NCBI GenBank assembly: GCA_013180625.2 | Contig: SNVD02008206.1 | Location: 248,001-312,000 of the forward strand | Direction of reading: 5' to 3' | DNA from: Boswellia sacra | Taxonomy: Eukaryota; Streptophyta; Magnoliopsida; Sapindales; Burseraceae | Length of the DNA stretch: 64,000 bases | Shown here: piece after piece, positions 34,647 to 47,320 of the stretch | How positions within the stretch are numbered: the first letter of the stretch is position 1 | Layout of the letters: each line of letters opens with the position of its first letter | Made by a program: the position numbers and the translations under genes | Notes under the pieces: generated by a model | Databases searched by the model: none | What the model was told of the DNA's origin: nothing | Seen by the model: only the letters and a program-made list of their open reading frames with translations

Positions 34647-35554
34647 GGTTATATTGGAGCCTTTGATGGCGCCTTGCTTGCAAGGTGGGACTTGATGTTT
34701 TGGTGAACCACATAAAGCATAATTCCGCATAAATGATTGAGCTGAGAAGTTTCCAAAACATCCGCCTAAGGGAATTTTCCCTTCTAACCTATTGTAAGAC
34801 ACATTAAAATACTTAAAGGTACAAGAGTGCCTCCAATGACTTGGGAATTTCCCCAGATAGATTATTATTGGACAAATCCAAGGACTCCAAGCTTATAAAA
34901 TGGCCAAATGATTGAGGAATAGAGCCATCAAATCTGTTAACCGCTAGTGATAGGTTAACTAGAGTATTAAGGCCACCAATGCTGATTGAAATGTCACCCG
35001 ATAATTGATTTCTTGATAAATCTAAACTTATCAAGGCTCTCAAGTTTTGAATATCTAAAGGGAGTGAACCAGTTAAAGAATTTGATGACAAGTTTACTTC
35101 CAAGATGTCTCTAAGAGTCCATAAAGATGATGGGATAGTTGAAGTCAATCGGTTGGAATCTAAGTAGAGATATCTTAGAGAACTCAAACTTGTCAAGCAA
35201 AATGGTATATATCCAGAGAGCTGATTGCCAGATAACCGTAAATGAACTAACCTCTGTAAGTGACAAAGATTAGACGGAATGGATCTGTGCAAGAGATTAT
35301 TTTGGAGAAAGAAACCTTGGAGATTCGATAATTTATTTATCGTTGTTGGAATAGATCCATTCAAATCATTGTGAGAAAGACCTAAAACTAACAAGCCATG
35401 TAAATTACAAATTTCTCTAGGAACGCTTCCGTTGAGTTTGCAATAATCAGCGTAGAAATACTGAAGAGATTAAGAGAAATTCCCAATTGATGGTGGAAGG
35501 ACACCGTACAATGGATTATCAGCGAGTCCTAACGATCTTAGATTTCTGCAATTT
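34647..35554 (-). pseudogene. LRR receptor-like kinase copy 2, middle LRR part
   Basis: This is the continuation of RLK copy 2 between E2 and E1. It has about ten LRRs (e.g. LVLGLSHNDLNGSIP, LRLSGNQLSGYIP, LDLSNNNLSGEIP), then the juxtamembrane cap NYALCGSPKHQVPPCKQG. Lesions are a TAA at 35470-35472 (AAA to TAA, compared with copy 1) and a one-base insertion at about 34815 that shifts the frame before YFNVSYNRLEGKIP. Upstream it is cut at 35554 by E2; downstream it is cut at 34647 by E1. Confidence 0.93.
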
Positions 35555-35691
35555 CACTACAAGAAATTTAAGAATATTTGTCAGTTTTTCTTTCGTTTAT
35601 ATGTCTATTTAAAAAAAAACAGTCAAGTATACTACTGTATACTTAAAGTCAAACCTGCTCCCCACTTTATGTGTCACTCACCTTTTTTCCA

Positions 35692-35720
35692 AAATTACAA
35701 AAATTGCCACTTATATAAAT
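35692..35720 (+). promoter_or_regulatory. Putative promoter (TATA-like block) in the left end of E2
   Basis: AAATTACAAAAATTGCCACT then TATATAAAT lies 137 bp inside the left end, the same offset as the related blocks in E1 and E4. CT-rich sequence follows. Promoter function is inferred. Confidence 0.4.
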
Positions 35721-36563
35721 TGTCCTTATTTTCCCTCCATATACATTTTGGTAGCCGCCCAATCTCTCTCATCTCATCGCGAACTCCTTAGCTCTTTGTC
35801 GTGAACTCCTTTTCTCTTCATCGCTTACTCCTCTCATCATTCACTCTCATCTCTACTAGTCTTTCGGGATTTGACTGTAAAGCCTAATCCTACTCCGTCA
35901 CCGCCCTTCCAAAGAGAAATTTGTTAATTTTATTGAGCAAATGCCTTGATTCCATAAAACAAATCGTTTACTCTATTCCTCCCAAAAGTGAAACCCTAAA
36001 CTCTCAAAATTGATAACTTCATCTTAAGGCAGTCCGGCGCTACAAATCCTAAGGGACATCGCTAGCTACAAAAGAATCGTTGGAGGCAACGACACACGAA
36101 TCTGCTAACGGTTCCGTTATTCATGTGGAAAATTAGCCAGATCCGACGGTTAAAGTTCTAGATCTGTCGAAAATCAGTCAAATTGAGCGACTAAAGTTTC
36201 AATCTGGGTAATGTTCAACATGAATCTGATGTCCATATGTATTGTCGGGAGGGAGGCTTCTGTACCTTATGGCCTACTACTTGTTTGATTATAGGTTTGA
36301 GAAGTCTAAATATGCCTATGATATGCCAAATCTCCTTCTTTTGTTGTTGGTTCTTAATTTTTATGCGTTGATGCTATTGAAAAGCAGTCCATTATTACCC
36401 TCTCTACAAAGCCAATATAAATAAATGAAGAGAAAAAAGGAAATAGAGAAAATTGCAAGGACGATATTTGTTGGAAATGTGGTTTTCTCTTATTGTTGTA
36501 GCTTGTAGGTTAACAATATTTTGCATTGTTAATAGTCAATGCGTTCTGGTTTAAATTTTACAG
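35721..36563 (+). other. Leader-like region of E2
   Basis: CT-rich and then mixed sequence with no clear coding exon. It runs into the acceptor TTTTACAG at 36563, which begins the XRN piece. Confidence 0.3.
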
Positions 36564-38627
36564 AGACAGGCTGAAATAATCAAGCGTGAAAAGGCGCAAG
36601 CAAAAAGAGGGGATGATGCAGAGCCTCAATTCCAACCTGATTCTTTGGTACCTGTTTCTCGATTTCACGGTTCTCGTCTTGCATCTGGGCCTTCCCCTTC
36701 ACCATATCAGCAAAAGGATGCTTCTGATGGTATAGGAACTTCTGCTCAGCCCCATAAAGTCTCACGTTTGTCTTCAGGGGCCATTATTGGTGCAGCAATT
36801 GTTGAAGCAGAGAATAGTCTTGAAACAGAAGTATGTTTTCCTGCTTGCGGAGAGGCAGTTTAATGTAATTCTGACTCCTTCAGCCATTCTTTAGGACTCA
36901 TATTCTATGGGCTAGCCGCCTTTGATTTGGTATGAGCCTTGCTGGCAAGGAGTTAAGATTGCATTTATTATAGTAGTAGATTTTATTTAATTTCCATGTT
37001 ATATATTTTCAAACGTGTGGGATTATTGCTTGCTCTAATGTCTAGTTTTAGACTAACATTTGACTCAACTTTCAGATGCAGGACAATAAAGAACTGAAAA
37101 CTAAGCTTAAAGAGTTGCTTCGTGAGAAGTCCAATGCTTTTAACTCGAAAAATCCTGAAGAAGATAAGGTTTGTGTTTGACAGTGGATTTTGATGAGTCA
37201 TATACGATTACAAGATGATGCTTCATTTATTGGTTATATTTATACTTCCAAAATCTTTGGTGGAAGAGCAGCAGTTCTCAGCAGAAAAACTTTCAATTGG
37301 CTTATATTTTGCCATAATTTTAACTTTTTATTTTTCATTTCAAGAAATAAATGATGACAGCCCTCAGAAAGGCATGTAATTACTAAATTGATTAACTTAC
37401 AAGCCTTGCTTCTATTATCACTTTATTTATGTGGAATCATAATTATGATTTGATTATGAATAAGTAAAAGCAACATGTGGGTAAAGATAAAATCTTGTTA
37501 TATTCACTATCTGCATCTGTTGGATGTTATAACACTAATGCAATTTTATCAGGTTAGATTGGGAGAGCTAGGGTGGAAAGAAAGGTATTATGAAGAGAAA
37601 TTTGATGCAAAAACTCCAGAGGAACGTGAAAATATACGAAAAGATGTTGTAAGTCTGATGAATGTTGGTATTATTGATGTGAATATTATATCTCTCTATC
37701 CCAATGGGGATTTTGTTTATGTACTTCAGCTTCAATATTGAGTAGGTGTTGAGGTACACAGAAGGGCTGTGTTGGGTGATGCACTATTATTATGAAGGTG
37801 TCTGTTCTTGGCAATGGTGAGTGTTTTTCATCTTTTGAGTTATTGTTGTTTGTTGCAATTTTTCTTTGAAAATTGATACATATAAAGTTATAGAAGTGAA
37901 GAACTTCCAAGATATTTTTGGTATCAATTTTAGATTCCATTGTTTTTTTTTTAATTTTTCTATCATTATTGTTATTTTTATTTTTAATGTGGTTGGTGTT
38001 GTTGGTAGCAGCTAGTCCTTTCTAGATTATATCTTGCAGCAGCTAGTCCTCCCTAGATTAGATCTTAGTATTATGGTGTTGTTTATCCATTTCAGCCCCT
38101 AAAGCACCAATTTGCGATCATACTTGAATTTTATCACAATTTGTTTTGTCTGACATACTCTGATCTTAATGCTGTTATGGTGATTCGTGGTTTTCAGGTT
38201 CTATCCTTATCATTATGCTCCCTTTGCTTCAGATCTTAAAGATCTAGGTCAGCTGAATATCGATTTTGAACTGGGTCAGCCGTTCAAGCCATTCAATCAG
38301 TTATTGGGGGTTTTCCTGTGGCAAGATGTGGCACCTACTGCTTGGTTCTTATTTTGTATTAGTTGTCTATTTTGAAAGCTACTAACTGTAACCAATTTTC
38401 AGTTCCCATGCACTTCCTGAGGATTATAGGAAGTTGATGACCGATCCAAACTCACATATAATAGATTTTTATCCAACTGGTATGCGTCTTTGGTAAACAA
38501 AGAGCCCGATACTCTTTTTTTCCCAAACTTTTTTTATGTCCTCATCTGTCAAGGGATGTCTTTTGATTTTTTTTTTCATGTGACAGATTTTGAAGTGGAC
38601 ATGAATGGAAAGCGTTATGCCTGGCAG
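36564..38627 (+). pseudogene. Captured XRN-type 5'-3' exoribonuclease fragment in E2
   Basis: Internal exons of a plant XRN2/3-type exoribonuclease (nuclear RNA decay): 36564-36830 (RQAEIIKREKAQAKRGDDAE), 37076-37168, 37553-37648 (GWKERYYEEKFDAKTPEER), 37745-37816 (RYTEGLCWVMHYYYEGVCSW), 38197 to about 38322 ([19 protein letters not shown]), 38403-38479 ([20 protein letters not shown]) and 38587-38627. Near 38312-38325 one base is missing and the donor has changed (GCAAG|AT), so the sixth exon probably cannot splice correctly. The catalytic 5' portion and the 3' end of the gene are absent. Confidence 0.9.
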
Positions 38628-38867
38628 GTGAGTGTATTGTCTGGGGTCTGAATTGCTTTTTTTATTTTTATTTTTGGTTAAGCTTTAGGCTAGAAATGAT
38701 TTTTTTAGGGTGAGTTCTGCTTAATGTGTGGGTAACCGAATGACGGCTATTATGAGGAAACTGTTATTAGCTCAACATCAAAGTAATGTGAAATCTATAA
38801 TTAATATGTGCATCTTAATTTCTTTAGTTATTTGAATTGGTTGTTAACTTTTACATTTCCTTTACAG

Positions 38868-41800
38868 GAAAGTTTATGCAGTGAATGTTGTTGGCGTGCT
38901 CCCAGATGAGCTATGGAATTTGACTTTCCTCACAAATCTGTAAGTTCAATTTCATATTTCTTTATGTGCTTGCTTGAATGTGCATTATTATTGCATTACT
39001 AGTAAGCTAATTGAGTTTGAGGGTATAGCAGACCTGTGTGCTATTTGGATTATCTGTTCTTAAATTGATCTTATTCTTTTCTGCTTGTAACAGGAACTTG
39101 GCCCAAAATTACTTGATAGGTTCTGTGTCATCATCCATTGGAAATCTAACTGCCATGCAATACCTGCAGGCTGATCTAAGATTCTGATTTGAACTCATGG
39201 GATATGTCAAGTCTATTGCAACGTTTACTGACGTTTTTTTTTCTTATTATGATCAGGAGCCTTGGCATTAATGCATTATCAGGGGAGCTTCTGAAAGAAC
39301 TTGGATTGCTTACTGATTTAAGAAGTTTGTGAGTGCAAAGTTTCCCTCATTTTTGTACTCTTAATTTTATTTTTATAAGTACTTTTTTTTAGACAAATGT
39401 AATTTTGACGATTTGAACTGAAGTACTAAATCCATGGGACTGTTGTTCATTGATTTTCTAATTTTGTAGAGGTATTGGAACAAAGAACTTTTCCGGTCCT
39501 CTGCTGTCTGAGCTTGGTGATTTGACGAAATTAGAGCAACTGTAAGTTCTTATTGACTTTCAGTTTCATTTTCAATGCGAAATTCTGCATTTACATATTG
39601 AGCATTCATCCAGGACCATATTTTTACAAGAATGCCAAAGATGAAATTCCCAATTGGATATGCGTTAGCTTTAAGTTCTTATATGCATGTGCCCCAACAA
39701 TCTTGAGGTTTGATAGAGACAATGCCTATATAAATTTCTTTCTTGGGGAAGTTAGATCTCTCCAATTACTATGAGAGGCTTTAATTATATAATACACTTA
39801 GCTACCAGGATACTGCAACTGTCCAGAGATTTGTGACAAAATATTTCGATAAACCAAATAGCTGATAGTTACTACACAAGATTCTACTACTTTCTCCTGT
39901 TCTCCTAGTTGATAGTGGCTTCTGTAGAATAAAAGATACTCGATATTGATGGAATTCTTGAAAATTATTTACCTTGACAATTATCTTGATAGTTCTGGAT
40001 TTAGTGGTGAGATTCCTTCAAGCTTTGCTAATCTGCAGAGCCTTCAAACTGTGTAAGTACTTCTTGACATGTAAATCACTAACTGAAAAGTTCCCCTTTA
40101 GATGCTCTTCTGCTGAATTGAAACGTGGCTTGGCTCAAATCCTAAACAAATATTCTTATTGCTCGCAGGTGGGCTTCAGACATAGAACTTACAGGAAGGA
40201 TCCCTGACTTTATAGGGAATTGGTCCAAGCTTACTTCCTTGTGAGAAAATAATATTAATCTTTTTTCTTCACTTTGTTTTCAGCTACCCTCAAGTTTCTC
40301 ACATTCAAGCTTTCTCCACTGCGATTTCATTTCAAGCACTGCTTGTTATACTGTTTGAAGTTTAGAAGATTTAAGTGATTTGCTGTAAATTCTACATGTT
40401 ATTGCAGGAGGTTTCAAGGAAACTCTTTTGAAGGGCCAATACCATCATCTTTTTCCAATCTGAATTCTCTGACAGAGTTGTGAGTGTCTGCCTGCCATTA
40501 GTTCTGATTATATATTTATTTTCAATATTCAATGCTAATATCTCATGAAATATAAAAAACGTAGGAGAATAAGTGATGTATCCAACATGAGCTCGACACT
40601 GGCATTTATGAGGAATATGACATCATTAAGTACCTTGTAAGGCAACACTGTCAATAATATGATGTGTTCAAGTACCAAAATGCTCTTTTTCTCCCTCCTA
40701 TTTGATTGATCTTGAATGTTCGTAACATGCACCAGAGAACTAAGGAACAACAACATTTCTGATTCAATTCCATCTTATATTGGTGAATTCCAGAGTTTGC
40801 AGTATCTGTAAGTTGTTCCTTAATTTGATGGTTGATTATTTGATCACATGCCGAGTTGGTTTTGTAATATTAGCATAGTTTAACTAAATTCTTAGTTCCT
40901 TTCTTTTATTTGTTTTCTTTGTTACTTTTTCTCTGTAGCTAGTTTTCTTTATATTATAAGTGTGTTAATGTAATATTATCTCTCCAGGGATTTGAGTTTC
41001 AATAATCTAAGTGGACCGATTCCTGAGTTGCTTTTCAATTTGAGTTCATCGCAGCTTCTGTAATTTTCCTATCTCTGCTTTCTTGTGCCATTTTCCTCCC
41101 AATATAGACTTCCTGTTGTACTGAAGCATGCATTACTGCTTTTGTACTCAGGTTTCTTGGAAATAATAAGTTAAATGGTAGCCTACCTGCAGAAAAAAGT
41201 GCATCTCTTGTCAATATGTGAGATTTTTGACATATTTGTATCAATCTGATTACACCACACGTGGAAAAAATTGGTGTTCAGAAATTAGTAGCTGTATTGT
41301 ATAGCTAACATTCTTCTCATCTCATGCTTGCAGAGATGTTTCCTATAATAATTTATTAGGTAGCTTTCCTTCTTGGATCAATGAAGGAAATCTACAAATA
41401 TAAGTCTTTAAATTATTTTAAATGTACTTTAGATATTAAACTTCCCATTTTTTAGTTCAATGTGTTCTTTTTTTTTGGTTTAATATTCTATTCACTTTCA
41501 AATCAACATATTCTGCTGGCTATTGAGTAACTTCTATCCAACAATCATGCAAAATTTCCATTTCTGGCAAAAAATTAACTGTTTATATTTTCTCAATGAT
41601 GAAACTGACATTCAGATTTATGGGTGCCATTGCAGTAACTTAGTTGCCAACAACTTCATACTTGATAGTTCTAATAGCAGGTGATTATCTCGTTTATAGT
41701 TTTGTTGTAATGCTTGAAACCCTCAATAATGATGTGACTGTAACTTGCATTCATTTATTACTTGTACTGCAATCTGAATACTAAACTAACTTGAGTTGTT

Positions 41801-43510
41801 GACTCCAATACTATTTCAACATGTTGATATGTCAAAATCAATTTGAAAAGCTTTCACATATCCTTACTTTAAACTTTGGTTTGGTCGATATATACTTTTG
41901 ACCCAGTCATTCCTTATTTTTCTCTTGCCACCATGTTGTTGCACGTGTAAACATGTTTCGTGCTTCATATATGTTTTTTTTTCTTTTTTGATCAGTTTCC
42001 CTTTCATCATCTTCTGCTGTTGTGTAATATAATTAAGCGATTAGTAGATGAGAAGGAACTGTAATGAGCCAACTCAATTACTAAGAAAGAAAGAAGGAAG
42101 ATCATTGGAGAAGAATTAGAAAAAAAAAAAGAATATCAAAGTAGTTCGTCAGAGCAAATAGAAAACATAATGCCACTCATTTTTAATTTTTGTTGCTTGA
42201 AGTTCTAGTTTCCCTCTGTAAACAGTTTGTGCAGGAATTTAGGAATGGAATTCTGAGACATCATTGTTGACAATGATATGAAATTCAAAATCAAGTGTTT
42301 AAATAATTGCAATCTGTCATAGTTGTTTCTTAAGGGGTTCTGTGAATGTTTTTTCTGGAATCTTCTTGCAGTTTATGTTAATTAAGTAAATAATATCCTT
42401 ATTTTGTACTTGCTGTCGGACTTAATTTCTAAGCTCACATAAATTCATTCCTCTTCTTCCCTCAGTGTTTTGCCAAATGGGATCAACTGTCTCCAACGCA
42501 ATTTTCCTTGCAATCGAGGCTCTCCCATCTGTAAGTACAACATCTTCAATTCATGGTTTTGAGAGTCAAATGCAAACATAGTAACTATATTCAGAAGAAA
42601 TAAGGATCTACTATGGTATGACCCTATCTAGGAAGAGTACCATAGATGTTATAAGACAAAATTTTGGCCATGCATATTTGCTTATCCTTAGATTAGTAGA
42701 TTGAAAACCCTGTTAGGGCTTTGTTTGAAAAGTAGCTATATTGTTATGCAGATTCTAGCTTTGCAGTTAAGTGTGGTGGTCCACCAATCAAATCTTCTAA
42801 TGGTATTGAGTATGAGAGGGATAATGAGACTCTTGGTCCAGCAACATATTTTTTGACTGACACAAACAGGTGGGGAGTTAGCAATGTTGGATATTTTACT
42901 GGGACAAATAATCCACAATATACAATTTCTTCTTCGTCTCAATTCACAAATACTCTAGACTCGGAGCTTTTCCAGACAGCACGAATCTCTGCTTCATCTC
43001 TAAGATACTATGGTTTAGGCCTTGAAAACGGAAACTACACTGTGACCCTTCAGTTTGCAGAATCAGCTATTTTAGATACTAACAGATGGGAAAGTCTTGG
43101 AAGGCGTGTTTTCAATGTCTACGTTCAGGTATGCATTAATCCTAGATCAATATCTCCCTGCAACAGCATGACATACATCATAATTCACATAAGTTTATGC
43201 TCAGGTTGAAGGATGAATGAAGGGCTACAAATGTGTTCTCCTATCTAAAAATGTTTCTCGTTTTGACTACTTCTGGCCTTCTTTTTCAATCTTTTAATCT
43301 ATTTCTTCCAGGGCGATCTTGTTTTAAAAGATTTCGACATAAAAAAAGCAGCAGGTGGAGTCTCTAAGAGAGCTGTTGAGAGAAAATTTAAGACTCGAGT
43401 ATCAGAAAATTACTTGGAAATCCACTTGTTTTGGGCAGGGAAAGGGACTTGCTGTGTTCCTGCCCAAGGTACATACGGGCCTTCTATTTCAGCCATCAGT
43501 GCCACACCAG
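38868..43510 (+). pseudogene. Captured LRR-malectin receptor kinase (subfamily VIII-2, At1g56130/140-like) ectodomain in E2
   Basis: This is a run of short one-repeat exons encoding LRRs. It starts at 38868 (VYAVNVVGVLPDELWNLTFL) and continues near 39094, 39257, 39470, 39992, 40168, 40408, 40563, 40737, 40988, 41153 and 41337. Then come NLVANNFILDSSNSS (41638), VLPNGINCLQRNFPCNRGSP (42466-42530) and the malectin domain exons 42752-43128 (FAVKCGGPPIKSSNGIEYE...) and 43312-43510. The signal-peptide exon, transmembrane segment and kinase are missing. The LRR frame is largely open; the donor after 41400 looks weak. The first codon phase does not fit the end of the XRN piece, so no in-frame fusion is expected there. 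It is unrelated to the resident subfamily XII receptor into which E2 is inserted. Confidence 0.9.
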
Positions 43511-43840
43511 GTAAAACAAGTGCCATTTTTTAAAAATTTATTTTTAATAGATGAAATTTCCTTACACTATGATATCAAGTCGTAACTACTTATTTTCTCA
43601 TATATGATCATTCTTTCTTTCTTATATATGATCATTCTTAAAATATCTTCAAATGACATCATTTACTTTGTTCTTTTCATATATCTTAACTCCATCTTCT
43701 GCAATTTCTTTATTTCAGAAGTTTGATTTATATATTCAGCTTCTTTTAAGAAGTGAATTGTACCCTTCCACGGGTTCTCAAAAGCTGTCCATGGCAAATG
43801 ATTGTTGATAAATTTGATCCAAACTTCTGCTGTGTTTCAG

Positions 43841-44316
43841 GTTTATGCAGTGGCTTTTGAAGATATGGAATCACTAACTTTTGGTGCTCCCGGATTTCTT
43901 CACCATTTGATGGATCCTAGCTCAAGAAAAGTGTCTGTCATGGAGTTTGAAGTGGCAAAGGTACATTGAACACAATTTGGTTGCTTGAGTGTTTATTTCA
44001 TTGTTCTAAGGATGATTCTCTTTCAAATTTTGGAGAAACTGAATCTTACTATGGACCAATTTATTGACTTGTGTATACTTTCGGGTTGTGATTATTGTGA
44101 TAGCATTCGAGGTACACGGGATTTTATTTAGAGTCAGTGTTAGTATGTTCTTTTCTATTTTTGAGAATTATTGATTTAAAGTACAATAATCCAAGCTTTT
44201 TTTTTTCTTCTCTTTTATAAATATCCCAATGTAGGTATTGGTGGACAGACTGCTTTAAAGCTCATCTGTCAACATGGCTCTATAGAGAATATAATGCAGA
44301 ACATAAATAAAGAGAG
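43841..44316 (+). pseudogene. Captured flap endonuclease 1 (FEN1) fragment in E2
   Basis: Three exons match the FEN1 DNA-repair nuclease: 43841-43960 ([37 protein letters not shown]), about 44026-44111 ([28 protein letters not shown], which has the metal-binding GCDYC segment) and 44235-44316 ([20 protein letters not shown], helix-hairpin-helix). The acceptor before the second exon reads CAA instead of CAG, so splicing is probably damaged. N- and C-terminal parts are missing. Confidence 0.9.
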
Positions 44317-44689
44317 GTCTTTAATTCTTTCAACTTGAAAGTAGTTTCCATTTCTTGCAATTGCTGTGGTGTAAAATGGTATTTATGTTAAATTGTTGAA
44401 GGTTGTAATTTGGAGGTTTGATTGTCTTATTTTGTTGGTTATATTGTGGCAGAGAAACGTGTTGCATATGCAACTTCTTTCATACAATTTTGTGCTTGAT
44501 TTTTCCCTTTAGTTGAAATTTCGGCCCTTGTCATTTATGGTTGAGGAAATATAATGAGTTGATGATGGATAACCCTAAAATCTGTATTGTATTGCAATGT
44601 GTTTGACACTTTGAAGCTTGCAATAGGGCTCATAACATGTTCCAACCATTTCATCTCCCATCATTTTACAGCAAAATAATATTTAAAAT

Positions 44690-44715
44690 ATATTTTGCTC
44701 CCTCACTGTCTCATT

Positions 44716-44746
<31 letters not shown>

Positions 44747-44933
44747 GGGTTGATGCAAGCAAAGGGCCGGTATCAACCCAGTATTATATATTTCTAATAA
44801 TAAATACATGTCGGTTTTAAACACTCACATATAATACTGGGCTGGGTTGGAGTCAGCCCAGTAACAACAAATACATGTCGGTTTTAAACACTCACAATAT
44901 AATACTGGGCTGGGCCGGAGTTTTCTTGTAGTG
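44690..44933. repeat. Right end of E2 with tandem ATACTGGGCTGGG blocks
   Basis: After an AT microsatellite (about 44717-44741), the unit ACATGTCGGTTTTAAACACTCACA...AATACTGGGCTGGG occurs twice (about 44807 and 44873), with a further inverted or partial copy near 44765-44790 (CAACCCAGTATTATA). This is a subterminal array of a different sequence type from the left end. Confidence 0.8.
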
Positions 44934-44936
44934 TTT

Positions 44937-46507
44937 GTCAAGGAAGAGAGAAAACTCCATTCCACATCGAAGGATTCTGTGGTCAAGTAATTGGACCAAA
45001 GCTCAAGCGCATTGAGGTGTCTCAAGTTGCCTAATGTATTTGGGATATTGCCGGAGAGTGAGTTTGAGTTCAAACCAAGCAAAGTGAGTTTAGAGGAATT
45101 GGAGATGGAGTTGGGGATTGTTCCGGAAAGTGAGTTTGAAGTCAAGCCGAGACCATCTAGGTTAGGAAGCATAATGATTGATGGTAGATGGCCTGAGAGG
45201 TTGTTGTGAATTAGATTAATGCTCACTAGAGTTGACATATTGAAGAGGGAGGGTGGAATGGGACCGGTTAAACTATTTTCACCAAGAAATAAATACTCCA
45301 GATTTTGTAGGTTGCCAATTTCATTTGGTATTTCACCTGCCAAAAAACAAACAATATTGATGAATAGAGCTTTAACAAGATGAAATTCAAGATTAGATTA
45401 TATATATGATCAGAAAAAAGTTTCTCTATATGGTAGTGTAAGTATGCACCTGTCAATTTATTCATTTGCAGAGATAAAAACTTGAGTGAAGTACAGTTTG
45501 TTATGTCCTTTGGAATTTTTCCAGAGAGGTTATTGCCGTCAAGGTAAAGCACTTCAACTGCTGGCAGATGACGACAAATATCCACAGGAATACTGCCAAC
45601 CAACCCAATCCCTCCAAGACGAACATACTTCAAAGAATAACTGAAGATGTTTGACGAAAGGGGACCTGCAAATGCTTTAATCTTTATGAGTTACGTACTC
45701 TTCGCACTAATATTAGTTAAAAAAAAAAAATGGTGATGGAATCATACCCTTAAAGTTGATACCGCAAGCAAACCAAGTCTCGAGCTTGCTTAATTTTGCC
45801 ATGCTTTCTGGTATCCTTCCAGTGAATCTATTGTTCATCAATAACAATATTCGCAGCTCGCTACAGTTACCTATAGTTGATGGAATCTGGCCGGATAGGA
45901 AACGATTGTTACTTAAGTCGAGCAATTCAAGCCTTGGTAGACGATTGCACAAGTCATGAGGCAGAGGGCCAGAGAAACTACTTTCTGAGAAATTTATCTT
46001 TTGCAGCGAGGAAATGTTATTAATGGTGGCCCATGGATGGAGCCTGAGAACCGGTTGTCTTGAATATGAATCTCTCTCAAATTGGGAAGCTTCCCAATCT
46101 GAGGTGGAAGGCTTCACTTAATGTGTTATGGAAATCCATGATTTCCAATCTGCGTAGTTGCCCCAATTCAATGGGTAGAATGCCAGTGAACTTGTTGCTA
46201 CCAAGATCAAGATATGCTAGGAATGAGAGATCTCCTATATGTGGAGGAATGGCGCCTCCAAGATCCATGGATGAAAGATTCAAAGCTGTAACTCTTCGAT
46301 GGCGAGCACCACAAGAAATGCCAACCCAGTTGCACACTACTGGGTTAGAAATGGACCAATTATTCGTCAGGACATTCTGAGGATCTGAGATTTGTGCTTT
46401 GAAAGCAAGGAGAGCAAATTGATCTTTTGTTAAGTTTTTGGCAGTCATGGCTGAGCAAGCCTTGACACCATGCAAAAGAACACTAGGAAAAAGTATAGAA
46501 TCTCCAT
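44937..46507 (-). pseudogene. LRR receptor-like kinase copy 2, 5' part
   Basis: By comparison with copy 1, the start ATG is at 46507-46505 and the exons are 46507-45748, 45665-45450 and 45336 onward to the E2 junction. Lesions include one lost base in the signal-peptide codons (about 46470; copy 1 has AGCAACACTAGG, this copy AGAACACTAGG) and further lost bases near 46100-46130 that break the HNNTLSGSLPPEIGKLP region into two frames (46475-46077 and 46117 onward). LRRs are otherwise recognisable (FLDL, GQIPSTIGNCSELRILLLMN). The gene continues at 35554 and then 12690. Confidence 0.93.
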
Positions 46508-47320
46508 ATAGTGATGTACGAAAATACAGGCTTTAGGTAGGATATTTATACATGCCAATTTGGAATTATTCAAATTTAATAATGAAGTGAGAAAGGAACA
46601 AGAAGTTGAGATGAGAGAAAAATAGTATGAGAAGAAACATATTTCACAGAAATTCTAAGATACCCAGTTGGATACGAGAATGGGGGTTTCTTTTTCGCGG
46701 TTTGCACCAGTCTTCACGGTTTGCGGGGACAGGGCATGTTGGGTGCAGGATGGACCCAATATTATTGACTTATATTATCTCGTCATGCAAATCTTTCCTA
46801 CCGGTCACATGCTTCCGCAGCTAATTACTAATTAAGCGCTTTTCTGAGACACTTTTATTTTTCCAACAATTAAATGTAATAAAAAAATTTTTATGACTTA
46901 TTACCCTTTGATGTAGAACTTTTCTTTAAAATTTTTTTACAAGCATTATAATTACTTGATCAAAATTATTTCTTTTAAACTGTTTTCGCAATTAAAATTT
47001 TAAATATATTGTCCAATATTAGATAAAAAAATATTAAATCTAATCTTTTTATCTTTTATTTTATGAAATAATGATAAAGTTATATATACATTGATGCTTA
47101 AATATTAAATCTATTCTGCAATCAAAGAGAAGACCTTGACTTATTAGTTGTTTAAGATTGTGAATATGACAAGTCATCAAAACTAATAATTTAAGAATGT
47201 AGCTGATGTGACACGACGATTTAGCTCAACTATTGAACTTGTTCTCACTATTTCCAGAAATGATTTGGAAAACAAGATGAGAAAACTCCAATCGGCCTCC
47301 TTCACTAAGGCGCACGATTC
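46508..47320. promoter_or_regulatory. Former upstream region of RLK copy 2
   Basis: This matches the upstream DNA of copy 1 in blocks but carries extra GC-rich inserts (about 46690-46755, TTCACGGTTTGCGGGGACAG). No gene is seen. The minisatellite begins at 47321. Confidence 0.4.

Larger units (their letters stand above)
35555..44933. mobile_element. CACTA transposon E2 carrying XRN, LRR-malectin RLK and FEN1 pieces
   Basis: The left end is CACTACAAGAAATTTAAG at 35555; the right end is GAGTTTTCTTGTAGTG, ending at 44933. The target duplication TTT is at 35552-35554 and 44934-44936. The intact RLK copy 1 shows the empty site (CTGCAATTTGTCAAAGAAG at about 207-225), so both ends are exact. The left end is like those of E1 and E4. 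The right end is different (repeated ATACTGGGCTGGG blocks) and lacks the TTTGAC repeats. The inside is three captured gene pieces in the same sense, with introns. No transposase was recognised. Confidence 0.93.
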
